From assembly GCF_002216145.1 (NCBI RefSeq), contig NZ_CP022278.1, positions 1,860,001-1,924,000 on the forward strand: a stretch of 64,000 nucleotides of DNA, in the 5' to 3' direction. The stretch comes from Neisseria chenwenguii (GTDB lineage Bacteria > Pseudomonadota > Gammaproteobacteria > Burkholderiales > Neisseriaceae). The notes beneath the pieces are model-generated. The model did not search any database. It was given only the letters and a program-made list of their open reading frames with translations, and was not told where the DNA came from. The number at the start of each line of letters is the position of its first letter. Position 1 is the stretch's first letter. A program made the position numbers and the translations under genes. Shown here one piece after another: positions 10,639 through 20,213 of the stretch.

Positions 10639-10673
10639 ACGAATATTCGAGTATCGGTATAACGGGAATCATC

Positions 10674-13034
10674 ATGTCCGTTTCAGAAATAAAAGGCGCG
10701 GGAAAAGGATTTTTCTTGCGAATAGCCGCTGTTTTGGCAACAGCGCTTTTCTTACTGACATTCAGTCTGCCCGCATCGGCAGAACGTTTGCCGGAATTTC
10801 TCCAAAAGGTTAAGCCGTCTGAAATTTTCCCGGGCGCAGACCGCTATGGCAAGCCCGAGGGCAAGCCTATGGTTGCCCGCGTGTTCAAAGGGCAGGAACA
10901 GGTCGGTTTGGTTTATATCACGACCGATGTGGTCAGTACGCGCGGTTATTCGAGCAAACCCATTGATACAATGGTGGCGCTGGCCAACGACGGTAAAATT
11001 GCCGGCGCCAAACTGGTGGCGCACAACGAACCGATTATGTTGATCGGTATCCCCCAATCGCGCGTGGATAAATTTATTTCCAACTATGTGGGCTTGAATT
11101 TTCTGAAAGATCCGCCCAAACCCGGCGTTGCGCCGGCGGATATTATCAGCGGCGCAACCGTGACGCTGATGGTGATTAACGACAGTATGCAGCGGTCGGT
11201 TAAAGCCGTTGCCCATCAATACAAACTGGGCACGGCTGAAGCCACAGCCGGCGCAGCCTCGGCGGCGGGAGACAAAGCAGTGTCAGGTGCGGCAGCCCAA
11301 GCGGCGCCGGAAGTGAAAACCCGTCCGCGCCGTGCGGTCAACCTGGAAAAACAGGATGTTCAGTCGTGGAACGCGCTCTTGGAGCAAAAAGCGGTTGCCA
11401 AGCTGCACATGACGGTTGCCGATGTAAACAAATTGTTCAAACAAAACGGCAAAGCCGGTTCGGCCGACCATCCCGAGCCGGGTGAGCCTGATGAAACCTT
11501 TATCGATATGTATGTGGCGCTGGTAAGTCAGCCTTCTATCGGTAAAAGCCTGCTGGGCGAAGCGGGTTGGCAGAATCTGCAAAACCGTCTGCAACCCGGT
11601 CGGCAGGCCGTCTTAATTGCCGGCGAAGGCCATTATTCGTGGAAAGGTTCGGGTTATGTGCGCGGTGGGATTTTCGACCGTATCGAAATGATTCAGGGCG
11701 AAACCACGTTCCGCTTTACCGATACGCAACACGAGCGCGTGGTGGCGCTGGCGGCAGAGGGCGCGCCTGCGTTTAAAGAAGTTTCTTGGTTTACTATTCC
11801 CAACGGCGTAGAATTTGACGCAGCCGAACCTTGGCGCGTGCAATTAATGATTCAGCGTGTGTTGAGCGTCAGCGACAAAGCGTTTGTTACAGCCGATTTG
11901 GATTACGAATTGCCCAAAGGCTATTACGTTGACGACCCGAAAGCCGAACCGGTCACGATTACCGAGCCTGTCGAAGCGCCGGCGCCTGCTGCCGATGAGG
12001 CCAAAGGCGCAGCCGCCCAAACCGCGGGCATTGCCGATGCCGCCAGCCGCGACGGCGAATCGGCGCAGCTTTGGAAACAGATTTGGAAGGCCAAACAAGG
12101 CCAGATTATCGTGGTCGGCATTGCACTTTCCATTCTGCTGCTGATTTTCCTGTTTCAAGACTGGGTGGTGCGCTATGAAAAATGGTACGACCGCTTCCGC
12201 ATCGTATTTTTGACCTTTACGCTGTTTTATATCGGCTTTTACGCGCAGGCACAACTTTCGGTGGTGAATACGCTGACGCTGTTTTCCGCCATCCTGACCG
12301 ATTTCCACTGGGAATTTTTCCTGATGGATCCGCTGGTGTTTATCCTGTGGCTGTTTACCGCGGCGACCATGCTGTTGTGGAACAGAGGCGTATTCTGCGG
12401 CTGGCTCTGCCCGTTTGGCGCGTTGCAGGAACTGACCAACAGCATCGCCAAAAAACTGGGCGTGAAACAGATTACCGTGCCGCATATGCTGCACACCCGC
12501 TTGTCAGCGGTCAAATATCTGATTTTCTTCGGACTTTTAGGAATTTCGCTCTACGACTTGGGTTTGGCCGAACATTTCGCCGAAGTCGAGCCGTTTAAAA
12601 CCGCGATTATTCTGAAATTTGTCCGCGAATGGTGGTTTGTCGCCTTTGCCGTTGCGCTGTTGGTTGCCGGCCTGTTTGTCGAACGCTTCTTCTGCCGCTA
12701 TCTCTGTCCGCTGGGCGCGGCGATTGCGATTCCGGGGCGTTTCCGCATTTTCGACTGGCTGCGCCGTTATAAAATGTGCGGCAATCCTTGCCAGATTTGT
12801 ACCCACGAATGCCCCGTTCAGGCGATTGCGCACGAAGGCGACATCCATCCGAACGAATGTATCCAATGTCTGCATTGCCAAGTGATGTACCATCACGAAA
12901 CCCGTTGTCCGCAGGTTGTGGCCGATTTGAAGAAAAAACGCCGTCAGGCAGCGGCGAAAGACGGAGGTGGCGAAACAGCCGCGGCGCAGGAGCAGGTTGT
13001 GCATTTTGTCAAACCCGCCCAAGCAGACAAGTAA
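10674..13034 (+). CDS. nosR: Nitrous oxide reductase accessory/electron-transfer flavoprotein NosR
   Basis: Membrane protein required for expression and electron supply of nitrous oxide reductase. The 786-residue product has a signal/anchor segment (about 15-36) and a periplasmic FMN-binding domain with DIISGAT at 156-162, fitting the ApbE flavinylation motif Dxx(s/t)gA(T/S). A second periplasmic part follows, then several membrane segments (about 480-690) with two CxxxCP-type motifs (CGWLCP and CRYLCP). The C-terminus is a cytoplasmic ferredoxin domain with clusters from C702-x3-C-x2-C-x3-CP and a second set near 730-745. In pathogenic Neisseria this gene is known to be degraded; here it is full length. 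First gene of the nos cluster. Confidence 0.95.
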   Translation: MSVSEIKGAGKGFFLRIAAVLATALFLLTFSLPASAERLPEFLQKVKPSEIFPGADRYGKPEGKPMVARVFKGQEQVGLVYITTDVVSTRGYSSKPIDTMVALANDGKIAGAKLVAHNEPIMLIGIPQSRVDKFISNYVGLNFLKDPPKPGVAPADIISGATVTLMVINDSMQRSVKAVAHQYKLGTAEATAGAASAAGDKAVSGAAAQAAPEVKTRPRRAVNLEKQDVQSWNALLEQKAVAKLHMTVADVNKLFKQNGKAGSADHPEPGEPDETFIDMYVALVSQPSIGKSLLGEAGWQNLQNRLQPGRQAVLIAGEGHYSWKGSGYVRGGIFDRIEMIQGETTFRFTDTQHERVVALAAEGAPAFKEVSWFTIPNGVEFDAAEPWRVQLMIQRVLSVSDKAFVTADLDYELPKGYYVDDPKAEPVTITEPVEAPAPAADEAKGAAAQTAGIADAASRDGESAQLWKQIWKAKQGQIIVVGIALSILLLIFLFQDWVVRYEKWYDRFRIVFLTFTLFYIGFYAQAQLSVVNTLTLFSAILTDFHWEFFLMDPLVFILWLFTAATMLLWNRGVFCGWLCPFGALQELTNSIAKKLGVKQITVPHMLHTRLSAVKYLIFFGLLGISLYDLGLAEHFAEVEPFKTAIILKFVREWWFVAFAVALLVAGLFVERFFCRYLCPLGAAIAIPGRFRIFDWLRRYKMCGNPCQICTHECPVQAIAHEGDIHPNECIQCLHCQVMYHHETRCPQVVADLKKKRRQAAAKDGGGETAAAQEQVVHFVKPAQADK

Positions 13035-13114
13035 TCCAATCCATTGGTTTTCAATCCCAAACGGTAGGCCGTCTGAAAAGACCAATACCAAATTCATCTC
13101 CAAGGAGTTTTATT

Positions 13115-15085
13115 ATGTCAGACGAAAAATTAGAACAAAACGGCCTGAGCCGCCGTTCGTTTCTGGGTACGGCCGCCGCATCGGGTGCGGGCATTGCCGG
13201 TGCCGGCCTGTTAGGCTTGGCGGGCTGCTCGAAAAACGAGGGTGGTAAACCGGCCGCTGCTTCAGGTGCTTCAGGCGAAGCGCCCAAAGCGAAAGCCGAA
13301 GCCAAACCGGGTGAACAGACTTCCGAAGTCGGCCCGGGCGAGCTTGACCAATACTACGGTTTCCTTTCAGGCGGCCAATCCGGCGAAATGCGTTTGTTGG
13401 GTGTTCCGTCTATGCGCGAACTGATGCGTATTCCCGTATTCAATATGGACAGCGCAACAGGCTGGGGACGCACCAACGAAAGCCTGAAAATCCTCAATGA
13501 GAACAATACGCCGGAAACAACTGCCTATCTGAAAGCCACCAACCAACGCTGCCTGCCCAACGGCGACCTGCATCACCCGCACCTGTCGTTTACAGACGGC
13601 ACTTACGACGGACGATACGCCTACGCCAACGACAAAGCCAACAACCGCGTCTGCCGTGTGCGCTTGGACGTGATGAAAACCGACAAAATCGTGCAGATTC
13701 CGAATGCTTCGGGTATCCACGGCCTGCGTCCGCAACGTTATCCGAAAACCGGTTATGTATTTGCCAACGGCGAACATATTGTGCCTGTAAAAGATTACGG
13801 TACGCTGAATGATCCGAAAACTTGGTATTCCGTCTATACCGCCATCGACGGAGAAACCATGAAAATTGCATGGCAGGTTTTGGTGGATGGCAACTTGGAC
13901 AACGGCGACGCCGACTACCAAGGCAAATACTCGTTTTCAACCTGTTACAACTCCGAGCGCGCATTGACCGTAGCCGGCGCGTCTGCTGCCGAACAAGACT
14001 GGTGTGTTGTCTTCAATCTGAAAGCGATTGAAGAAGCCGTAAAAGCCGGCAAAGCCAAAGAAGTCAACGGCGTCAAATTGTTAGACGGCCGCGCCGAAGC
14101 CAAATCCGACTTTACCCGCTACATTCCGACACCGAAATCACCGCACGGCTGTAACGCCTCTCCCGACGGCAAATACATCATGCTTAACGGTAAACTGTCG
14201 CCGACCGTGACCGTTTTGGATGTGAGCAAACTGGATGATTTGTTTGCCGGCAAAATCAAAGAGCGCGATGTTGTTGTTGCTGAACCGCAACTGGGTCTCG
14301 GCCCGCTGCATACCGCATTCGACGGCCGCGGAAACGCCTACACCACGCTGTTTATCGACAGCCAGATGGTGAAATGGAACATCGACGATGCGATTAAAGC
14401 CTACAAAGGCGAGAAAATCGATCCGATTAAGCAAAAACTCGACGTTCACTACCAGCCCGGCCACAACCACACTACCATGGGCGAAACCAAAGAAGCCGAC
14501 GGCAAATGGCTGGTGTCTTTGAACAAATTCTCTAAAGACCGCTTCTTGAACGCCGGCCCGCTGAAACCCGAGTGCGACCAACTGATCGACATTTCCGGCG
14601 ATGAAATGCGTTTGGTTCACGACAATCCGACCTTTGCCGAACCGCATGACCTCTGCCTAGTTGCGGCGTCTAAAGTGAACCCGAAAAAAGTTTGGGACCG
14701 CAAAGACCCGTGGATGTGGCAGGATGCCGTCGAACAGGCGAAAAAAGACGGCGTGGAGCTGGAAAAAGCCGCCAAAGTCATCCGCGAAGGCAACAAAGTC
14801 CGCGTCTATATGACCGCTGTTGCGCCTGCATACAGCGTGCCGCAGTTTGAAGTGAATCAAGGCGACGAGGTTACCGTTTATGTGACCAATAACGAAACCA
14901 TCGAAGACTTGACCCACGGCTGGACATTGGAAGGCTACGGCATCGCCATGGAAATCGGCCCGCAGGCCACCGCTTCCGTAACCTTCAAAGCCGACCTTCC
15001 GGGCGTTCACTGGTATTACTGCCAATGGTTCTGCCATGCGCTGCACATGGAAATGTCAGGCCAGATGATTGTCAAACCCCGCTAA
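13115..15085 (+). CDS. nosZ: Nitrous oxide reductase NosZ, Tat-exported, probable lipoprotein
   Basis: Terminal enzyme of denitrification, reducing N2O to N2 in the periplasm with copper centres CuA and CuZ. The 656-residue product begins at ATG 13115 behind CAAGGAG and has a twin-arginine signal (SRRSFLG, 12-18). Right after the hydrophobic stretch is a lipobox LAGC ending at Cys38 and then an Ala/Lys-rich linker, so lipid anchoring is likely. CuZ histidine motifs are visible ([38 protein letters not shown]). The C-terminal cupredoxin domain has the CuA set [13 protein letters not shown] Tat leader marks the clade I type. Intact, unlike in pathogenic Neisseria. Confidence 0.96.
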   Translation: MSDEKLEQNGLSRRSFLGTAAASGAGIAGAGLLGLAGCSKNEGGKPAAASGASGEAPKAKAEAKPGEQTSEVGPGELDQYYGFLSGGQSGEMRLLGVPSMRELMRIPVFNMDSATGWGRTNESLKILNENNTPETTAYLKATNQRCLPNGDLHHPHLSFTDGTYDGRYAYANDKANNRVCRVRLDVMKTDKIVQIPNASGIHGLRPQRYPKTGYVFANGEHIVPVKDYGTLNDPKTWYSVYTAIDGETMKIAWQVLVDGNLDNGDADYQGKYSFSTCYNSERALTVAGASAAEQDWCVVFNLKAIEEAVKAGKAKEVNGVKLLDGRAEAKSDFTRYIPTPKSPHGCNASPDGKYIMLNGKLSPTVTVLDVSKLDDLFAGKIKERDVVVAEPQLGLGPLHTAFDGRGNAYTTLFIDSQMVKWNIDDAIKAYKGEKIDPIKQKLDVHYQPGHNHTTMGETKEADGKWLVSLNKFSKDRFLNAGPLKPECDQLIDISGDEMRLVHDNPTFAEPHDLCLVAASKVNPKKVWDRKDPWMWQDAVEQAKKDGVELEKAAKVIREGNKVRVYMTAVAPAYSVPQFEVNQGDEVTVYVTNNETIEDLTHGWTLEGYGIAMEIGPQATASVTFKADLPGVHWYYCQWFCHALHMEMSGQMIVKPR

Positions 15086-15111
15086 ACAGGGCTTGTTGAC
15101 CATCTGAACGA

Positions 15112-15143
15112 CAGGCCGTCTGAATTTTTCAGACGGCCTTTAT
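15112..15143 (+). terminator. DUS inverted-pair hairpin after nosZ
   Basis: Two DUS arms with a 3-4 base loop lie between nosZ and nosD. It may attenuate read-through so that nosZ mRNA exceeds that of the accessory genes. Confidence 0.6.
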
Positions 15144-15236
15144 CGCAAAGTGGTTTGCAGAGAAACAGCCGCAGACTGTTTTGCGGTAAATCCGATCCGC
15201 ACATCCATGCCGTCTGAAAAAAACGATCAAAACCTT

Positions 15237-16589
15237 ATGCCGACACTGTTTGCCTATCTTTTCCGAAACGCCGCTTTTGCCGCGCTGGCCGCCGCCGCGT
15301 TTCAGACGGCCTCAGCCGCAGTCATTCAGGTTTCGCCGCAGGAAAATCTTGCCGAAGCCGTCAAAACCGCCCGCGCGGGCGACACGCTCAAGCTCGCTTC
15401 CGGCGTTTACAAAACCAAGCTCTACATCGACAAACCGCTGACCATCGAAGGGCCGAAAGACCGTTCGGCCGAAATTCAGGGCGACAAAACGGGGCGCACA
15501 ATCGATGTGCACGCCCCCGACGTGACCCTGCGCAATCTGACCGTCAGCCAGTCCGGCCGCAGTCTGCCCGAGATGGACGCCGGTATTTTCCTTGACGAAA
15601 CCGCCCCGTGCGCCAAAGTCGAAAACAGCAATATTTTTGAAAACTCCGTCGGCGTGCACATCCACGGCGCCAAAGATGCGCTGGTGCAAAACAACACCAT
15701 CGTCGGCGACCACAAACTGCGCATCAACGAGCGCGGCGATGCCGTTGCCGTCTGGAACGCCCCCGGCGCAAAAGTCATCAACAACGACATTTCCAAAGGC
15801 CGCGACGGCATTTTTTCCAACACCAGCGCGTTTAATACCTATAAAAACAACCGCTTCACCGACGTGCGCTTCGCCGTGCATTATATGTACACCAACGACA
15901 GCGAAGTTTCTGACAACATTTCCGTCGGCAACAACATCGGGTTCGCCATGATGTTTTCCGACCGCATCAAAGTGCACGGCAACATCGCCGTCAAAAGCAA
16001 CGACCAGGGCATCATGCTTAACTACGTCAACCAGTCGGAAATTTCCGACAACGTCATCTATGATGCCGGAAAATGCGCCTTTTTCTACAACGCCAACAAC
16101 AACCAAGTCGTGCGCAACTATTTTGAAAACTGCAAAATCGGCATCCACTTCACTGCCGCCCCCGAAGGCACGGTCTTGTCGGAAAACTCTTTCGTCAACA
16201 ACGAAAATCAGGTCAAATTCGTCGGCACCCGCTTTTTCGACTGGGGCGAAAGCGGGCGTGGCAATTATTGGAGCGACAACAGCGCGTTTGATTTAGACGG
16301 CGACGGTTTCGGCGACAACGCCTACCGACCCAACGGCATCACCGACCAAATCATCTGGCGCGCTCCCGTCGCCCGCCTGCTGCTCAACAGCCCCGCCGTC
16401 GCCATCATCAAATGGGCGCAGTCGCAGTTTCCCGCCATCCTGCCCGGCGGTGTCGCCGACAGCCGCCCGCTGATGCAACCCTACCAAAACGCCACCATGC
16501 CGGAATATCAAAAAATCAAAGACGACCTGATCAAACAGGCCGCCAAACACAAATCGCAATGGGCAGACCGGCAGGATATGAGTATGTAA
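15237..16589 (+). CDS. nosD: Periplasmic copper-centre maturation protein NosD
   Basis: Periplasmic parallel beta-helix protein needed, together with the NosFY transporter, to build the CuZ centre of NosZ. From ATG 15237 it has 450 residues with a signal peptide (hydrophobic core AAFAALAAAAF, cleavage near ASAA). The body shows repeated short strands of the CASH/right-handed beta-helix type (for example NSVGVHIHGAKDALVQNNTI and SDNVIYDAGKC). An alternative ATG at 15207 sits inside a DUS and would add ten polar residues before the signal peptide, so the later start is preferred; neither has a strong ribosome binding site. Confidence 0.92.
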   Translation: MPTLFAYLFRNAAFAALAAAAFQTASAAVIQVSPQENLAEAVKTARAGDTLKLASGVYKTKLYIDKPLTIEGPKDRSAEIQGDKTGRTIDVHAPDVTLRNLTVSQSGRSLPEMDAGIFLDETAPCAKVENSNIFENSVGVHIHGAKDALVQNNTIVGDHKLRINERGDAVAVWNAPGAKVINNDISKGRDGIFSNTSAFNTYKNNRFTDVRFAVHYMYTNDSEVSDNISVGNNIGFAMMFSDRIKVHGNIAVKSNDQGIMLNYVNQSEISDNVIYDAGKCAFFYNANNNQVVRNYFENCKIGIHFTAAPEGTVLSENSFVNNENQVKFVGTRFFDWGESGRGNYWSDNSAFDLDGDGFGDNAYRPNGITDQIIWRAPVARLLLNSPAVAIIKWAQSQFPAILPGGVADSRPLMQPYQNATMPEYQKIKDDLIKQAAKHKSQWADRQDMSM

Positions 16590-16639
16590 GGCGGTCTGAC
16601 GCTTCGGCTACGCTCAGCGCCAGAATTTTCACCGACGTC

Positions 16640-16738
16640 ATTTCCGCGCAGGCGGGAATCCACGCTTGATACCCTGAAAATTTCTTTAAAACAGCATATT
16701 GCCCGTTTTTAAGTGTGGATTCCCGCCTGCGCGGGAAT
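16640..16738. repeat. Neisserial RS element bounded by inverted dRS3 repeats
   Basis: Two 20-base dRS3 units (ATTCCC-N8-GGGAAT type; the left one has one mismatch) at 16640-16659 and 16719-16738 face each other around about 60 bases. Related copies occur near 30956, 38876 and 55755. In meningococci dRS3 is a known insertion target of filamentous Nf prophages. This one lies between nosD and nosF. Confidence 0.85.
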
Positions 16739-16928
16739 GACGATGGCGGGGGTATTAACCGTTTCAGACGGCATTCAAGCGGATTTTGCGAAGGGCTTGA
16801 ATGTTTGTTTTGAACACAATGATGCCGTCTGAAAAAAATATCCGCTTTACAAACGACCCTCTTTTTTCAGGCGGCCCAACCCGCAAACCATGCCGTCTGA
16901 AAACCCCAAAACCCTACAAGGAACCCGC

Positions 16929-17819
16929 ATGAGCAACCATGTCGAGCTGAAAAACGTAACCAAACGGTTTGGCGCGCAAAAGGCCGTTAACCAAGTCAAT
17001 CTGGTGCTCAAAGCCGGCGAGAGCGTCGGGCTGGCCGGCCACAACGGCGCCGGCAAGTCCACACTCATCAAACTCATCCTCGGCCTGATTACCCCGAGCG
17101 AAGGCGAAGTCATGCTGTTGGGCGAACAAACCGGCAGCAAAGCCGGTGCGCCGGTGCGCAGCCAAATCGGCTACCTGCCTGAAACCGTCGCGCTGCACCC
17201 CTCGCTTACCGGCCTCGAAACCCTTGCCTTTTACGCCAAACTCAAAAAACAGCCGCTGACCAAAAACCAAGAGCTGCTCGAGCGCGTCGGCATCCTCCAA
17301 GCCGCCGGCCGCCGCGTCGGTACCTACTCCAAAGGCATGCGTCAACGCCTCGCCCTCGCGCAGGCGCTGTTGGGCGAACCCAAAGTCTTACTGTTTGACG
17401 AACCCACCACCGGCCTCGACCCCGCTTCGCGGCAGATGTTTTACGAAGTCGTGCGCGAACTCAACGGCAAAGGCGCCACCGTCCTCCTCAGCACCCACGC
17501 CCTCGCCGAACTCGACGGCCACACCGACCGCATCGTCGTCATGCGCAACGGTGTCAAAGCCGCCGACGGCAGCATGGGCGAACTCCACATCCAAAGCGGC
17601 CTGCCGCTCACCGTCAAAGCCCGCCTGCGCGACGGACGAGCCCTGTCCGACCGCTGGGACACTTCAGACGGCCTCAACTTCCGCGCCCAATGCAAAGCCG
17701 AAGAACGTATGAACCTGCTCGCCGAACTCGGCAGCCTCAGCGGTCTCGAATACCTCGACATCCATACGCCGACGCTGGACGAAATGTATGCCGAGTTTTT
17801 GAAGCGGGAAGACAAATAG
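16929..17819 (+). CDS. nosF: ABC transporter ATP-binding protein NosF
   Basis: ATPase of the NosFY transporter that supports CuZ assembly in NosZ, probably by exporting a sulfur species. The 296-residue product contains Walker A GHNGAGKST (about 38-46), signature YSKGMRQRLALAQ (about 135-147), Walker B VLLFDEPTTGLDP (about 153-165) and the switch His in LLSTHAL. A C-terminal accessory domain follows. ATG 16929 follows AAGGA. A repeat-filled gap of 339 bases separates it from nosD, so it may have its own promoter or depend on read-through. Confidence 0.93.
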   Translation: MSNHVELKNVTKRFGAQKAVNQVNLVLKAGESVGLAGHNGAGKSTLIKLILGLITPSEGEVMLLGEQTGSKAGAPVRSQIGYLPETVALHPSLTGLETLAFYAKLKKQPLTKNQELLERVGILQAAGRRVGTYSKGMRQRLALAQALLGEPKVLLFDEPTTGLDPASRQMFYEVVRELNGKGATVLLSTHALAELDGHTDRIVVMRNGVKAADGSMGELHIQSGLPLTVKARLRDGRALSDRWDTSDGLNFRAQCKAEERMNLLAELGSLSGLEYLDIHTPTLDEMYAEFLKREDK

Positions 17820-17830
17820 GGCAGGGGAGA

Positions 17831-17942
17831 GGCCGTCTGAAAACGCCCACCATACGGCTGAGGTATTTGTTCAAACCCAAGCATCCCTCTCCCGCGGGAG
17901 AGGGGATGAGTGCGCGAAGCCCCAGACATTTCAGACGGCCTC
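17831..17942. repeat. DUS-bounded cassette with palindromic core
   Basis: A DUS at the left and an inverted DUS at the right enclose about 85 bases with a palindrome CCCTCTCCCGCGGGAGAGGG. Distant relative of the copies at about 19343, 21614 and 21850. It separates nosF from nosY. Confidence 0.65.
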
Positions 17943-18017
17943 CCCCCCACACACAAAATTGCCGTCTGAAAAAAACTACCGATTAAAAAATTAAGAAACT
18001 CCGCCAGAAAGCCCCCT

Positions 18018-18848
18018 ATGAACCCGATTTGGATTATCACCGGAAAAGAAGTGCGCGACAGCCTGCGCAACCGCTGGGTACTCGCCGCCTCCATCCTGCT
18101 TGCCGCGCTGGCATTGTCGCTCGGCTTTTTAGGCAGCACGCCCACCGGTTCGGTTAAGGTCGATCCGCTGACCGTTACCGTCGTCAGCCTCTCCAGCCTG
18201 TCGATTTTCCTGATACCGCTCATCGCCATGCTGCTTGCCTACGACGCGCTTATCGGCGAAATCGAACGCGGCACGATGGCGCTGCTGCTCAGCTACCCGA
18301 TTGCCCGCTGGCAGATTCTCGCCGGCAAATTCATCGGCCACCTGATTATCCTCACCATGGCCACCACCGCAGGTTACGGTTTTGCCGGCATCGCGCTTCA
18401 GCTCGCCGGCGACGGCATCGACGTTTCCGCGTGGGCGCCGTTTGCCATGCTGATTGCCGCCAGCGTCGTATTGGGCGCGGCCTTTCTGGCCATGGGCTAC
18501 CTCATCAGCGCCAAAGTCAAAGAACGCGGCACCGCCGCCGGCATCGCCATCGGCGTGTGGCTGTTTTTCGTCGTCATTTTCGACATGGCGCTGCTGGGCG
18601 TTTTGGTTGCCGACGCACAGCAAAACATCACCGCGCCCGTCGTCGAAACCGTTTTACTGTTCAACCCCGCCGACATCTACCGCCTGCTCAACTTGACGGG
18701 TTATGAAAATACCGCTATGTATGCAGGTATGGCTGGTTTGAGCGAACAAATCAGCCTCAGCGTTCCCGTATTGCTTACTGCCCAAGCCCTGTGGGTGGTC
18801 GTGCCGCTTCTTCTGGCCGCATGGATTTTCAAAAAGAGACAAATATGA
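18018..18848 (+). CDS. nosY: ABC-2 type membrane permease NosY
   Basis: Integral membrane partner of NosF. The 276-residue product has about six hydrophobic segments (roughly 22-40, 60-78, 105-128, 140-165, 180-205, 250-270) and the ABC-2 permease layout with an N-terminal cytoplasmic helix, NPIWIITGKEVRDSLRNRW. The motif GEIERGTMALLLSYPI following segment two is typical of NosY. The stop overlaps the nosL start (ATGA at 18845-18848), indicating translational coupling. Confidence 0.92.
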   Translation: MNPIWIITGKEVRDSLRNRWVLAASILLAALALSLGFLGSTPTGSVKVDPLTVTVVSLSSLSIFLIPLIAMLLAYDALIGEIERGTMALLLSYPIARWQILAGKFIGHLIILTMATTAGYGFAGIALQLAGDGIDVSAWAPFAMLIAASVVLGAAFLAMGYLISAKVKERGTAAGIAIGVWLFFVVIFDMALLGVLVADAQQNITAPVVETVLLFNPADIYRLLNLTGYENTAMYAGMAGLSEQISLSVPVLLTAQALWVVVPLLLAAWIFKKRQI

Positions 18849-19342
18849 ACAAACTTTTCCCTGCCCTCTGCGCCGCCCTGCTTTTGGCCGCCTGCGGCAG
18901 CAAAGAAAACACCGTCCCGCCGCCCGCGCCGCAGCAGATTACCGACGCCGCCGTCGGCCACTACTGCACCATGAACCTCAGCGAACACAACGGCCCCAAA
19001 GCCCAAGTGTTCCTCAACGGCAAGCCCGACAAACCCGTCTGGTTTTCCACCGTCAAACAAATGTTCGGCTACACCAAACTGCCTGAAGAACCCAAAGGCA
19101 TCCACGTCATCTACGTTACCGACATGGGCAAAGTCACCGACTGGAGCAAACCCAACGCCGACACCGCATGGATAGACGCGAAAAAAGCCTACTACGTCAT
19201 CGAAAGCGGCTTCATCGGCGGCATGGGCGCCGAAGACGCGCTGCCGTTTGCCGACAAAGCGCAGGCCGAAAAATTCGCCAAAGAGAAGGGCGGCAAAGTC
19301 GTCGGCTTCGACCAAATGCCCGAAGCGTATATCTTCAAATAG
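18845..19342 (+). CDS. nosL: Copper chaperone lipoprotein NosL
   Basis: Outer-membrane or periplasm-facing lipoprotein that binds Cu(I) and delivers it to NosZ. From ATG 18845 the 165-residue product has a lipoprotein signal with lipobox LAAC (Cys18). The mature part has the metal-binding CTMN motif near residue 40, then HNGPKAQVFLNGKPDKPVWF, typical of the NosL family. Overlaps nosY by four bases. Last gene of the contiguous nos block. Confidence 0.93.
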   Translation: MNKLFPALCAALLLAACGSKENTVPPPAPQQITDAAVGHYCTMNLSEHNGPKAQVFLNGKPDKPVWFSTVKQMFGYTKLPEEPKGIHVIYVTDMGKVTDWSKPNADTAWIDAKKAYYVIESGFIGGMGAEDALPFADKAQAEKFAKEKGGKVVGFDQMPEAYIFK

Positions 19343-19471
19343 GCCGTCTGAAAAGCCCGGCGTTCCGCAAACCTGTCCCTCCCCGCGGGAGAGGGTTTGG
19401 GAGGGGGCAAAAATGCCGGAAGCGTGCCTGCGCCTGTTCACTTAAAACGGCCTAAACTTTCAGACGGCCTT
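19343..19471. repeat. DUS-bounded dispersed repeat, copy A
   Basis: Begins with a DUS touching the nosL stop and ends with an inverted DUS. The core shares GGCGTTCC-GCAAACCTGT, an interrupted palindrome around CCCGCGGG and GCCTGTTCA with the copies at 21614-21743 and 21850-21965. May double as the nosL terminator. Confidence 0.7.
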
Positions 19472-19511
19472 TCTTTCCTCCCAAAACAACAGACCCAACC
19501 CGAGAATTCCC

Positions 19512-19604
19512 ATAACCCAAACCGCCCGCCTGCTCCAACTCATGCACCATCTGCGCCGGCACCGCCGCCCCGTTTCCGCACACGCATTGTCTGAAGTGCT
19601 GAAT
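19512..19604 (+). pseudogene. WYL-domain transcriptional regulator, 5' fragment
   Basis: About 30 codons give TQTARLLQLMHHLRRHRRPV and SAHALSEVL, the start of a YafY-type helix-turn-helix. The expected start codon is ATA here. The frame runs into a stop at 19611 after foreign sequence begins around 19602. The rest of the gene continues at 20214. Confidence 0.75.
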
Positions 19605-19606
19605 AG

Positions 19607-19756
19607 CGGCTAAAAGACGCTGTCGAGAGCGGCAATCATGATTTGATTGTCGAGGCATTGGGGGATTTGCAGGGACTGCACACACCCAAATTTTACGCAT
19701 TGCATAACGTCATTGACGAGTTGATTTATCCGACACGGGAGCTTAAAAATGAGTAA
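19607..19756 (+). pseudogene. 3' fragment of unidentified foreign gene
   Basis: Open frame of 49 codons without a start, preceded by a stop at the insertion point. It includes NHDLIVEALGDLQGLHTPKF and ends YPTRELKNE. The family is not recognised. The stop overlaps the start of the next ORF (ATGAGTAA), so the two were an operon in the donor. Confidence 0.5.
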
Positions 19757-19964
19757 CGCAAACACCGACCACAGCCGCGCGCTAAGAAAAAAATCGGCAG
19801 CCGCATATCAAAAAACACTTACCGCCGCCAACCGCCTTGAGATACGCAACAAGGACGCGGCAAAAATACAGGCCATCAAAGATAAGTTGGCACTCATTGA
19901 CGGCAAGGACAACGCGGAAAAATTGATTTTGGCATTAGATAATTATCTAAAGTCTAAAAAATAA
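19749..19964 (+). CDS. 71-residue hypothetical protein of the foreign remnant
   Basis: Starts ATG 19749 overlapping the previous stop, behind GGGAGC. Product is highly charged and Lys/Ala-rich (starts MSNANTDHSRALRKKSAAAY, ends DNYLKSKK), predicted mostly helical, with no membrane segment or recognised domain. A strong hairpin terminator follows. Could be a phage or plasmid nucleic-acid-binding or antitoxin-like protein, but that is a guess. It is the only complete gene of the inserted piece. Confidence 0.55.
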   Translation: MSNANTDHSRALRKKSAAAYQKTLTAANRLEIRNKDAAKIQAIKDKLALIDGKDNAEKLILALDNYLKSKK

Positions 19965-19974
19965 TAATAAAAAC

Positions 19975-20016
19975 GGAAACCGCCCGACTTGTGTAATGCA
20001 CGGTCGGGCGGTTTCC
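19975..20016. terminator. Bidirectional terminator in the foreign remnant
   Basis: GGAAACCGCCCGAC (19975-19988) pairs perfectly with GTCGGGCGGTTTCC (20003-20016). A's precede it and T's follow it, so it can stop transcripts from both sides. Its arms are not DUS, unlike most terminators in this window, which supports a foreign origin. Confidence 0.85.
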
Positions 20017-20021
20017 TTTCG

Positions 20022-20213
20022 TTAATCCGATCCGTCCAGCGCCATACTGATAGCGTCCTGCAATCCCTGCGGCTCATGGCGACCACCTGATACCATGCCC
20101 GATGACAACGGGCGCACCGATTGGCGGCGCGGCGTCATGCTGGATTTGATACCCTCATAATACACATTAATCATCGGCAGCCATTGGGACGGCGGCAGAT
20201 TGGTCAGATTTTT
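20022..20213 (-). pseudogene. 3' fragment of unidentified foreign gene, minus strand
   Basis: About 64 C-terminal codons including LPPSQWLPMINVYYEGIKSS and ending AISMALDGSD before TAA at 20024-20022. The frame continues rightwards only as a shadow of the WYL gene, so the 5' part is missing. Style resembles phage structural proteins but the family is not recognised. Confidence 0.5.

Larger units (their letters stand above)
19602..20213. mobile_element. Remnant of a foreign element inserted in the WYL gene
   Basis: About 610 bases interrupt the regulator gene. They contain the 3' end of one + strand gene (19607-19756), an intact 71-codon ORF overlapping it (19749-19964), a strong bidirectional hairpin (19975-20016) and the 3' end of a - strand gene (20022 to about 20213). 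Two truncated genes facing a shared terminator suggest a prophage or plasmid piece left by a larger deletion. No transposase, integrase or clear target duplication is visible. Confidence 0.65.

Noticed and set aside
12776..13114. Extended 5' part of the nosZ frame
   Set aside because: The frame overlaps the end of nosR; ATG 13115 has a ribosome binding site and starts a Tat leader.
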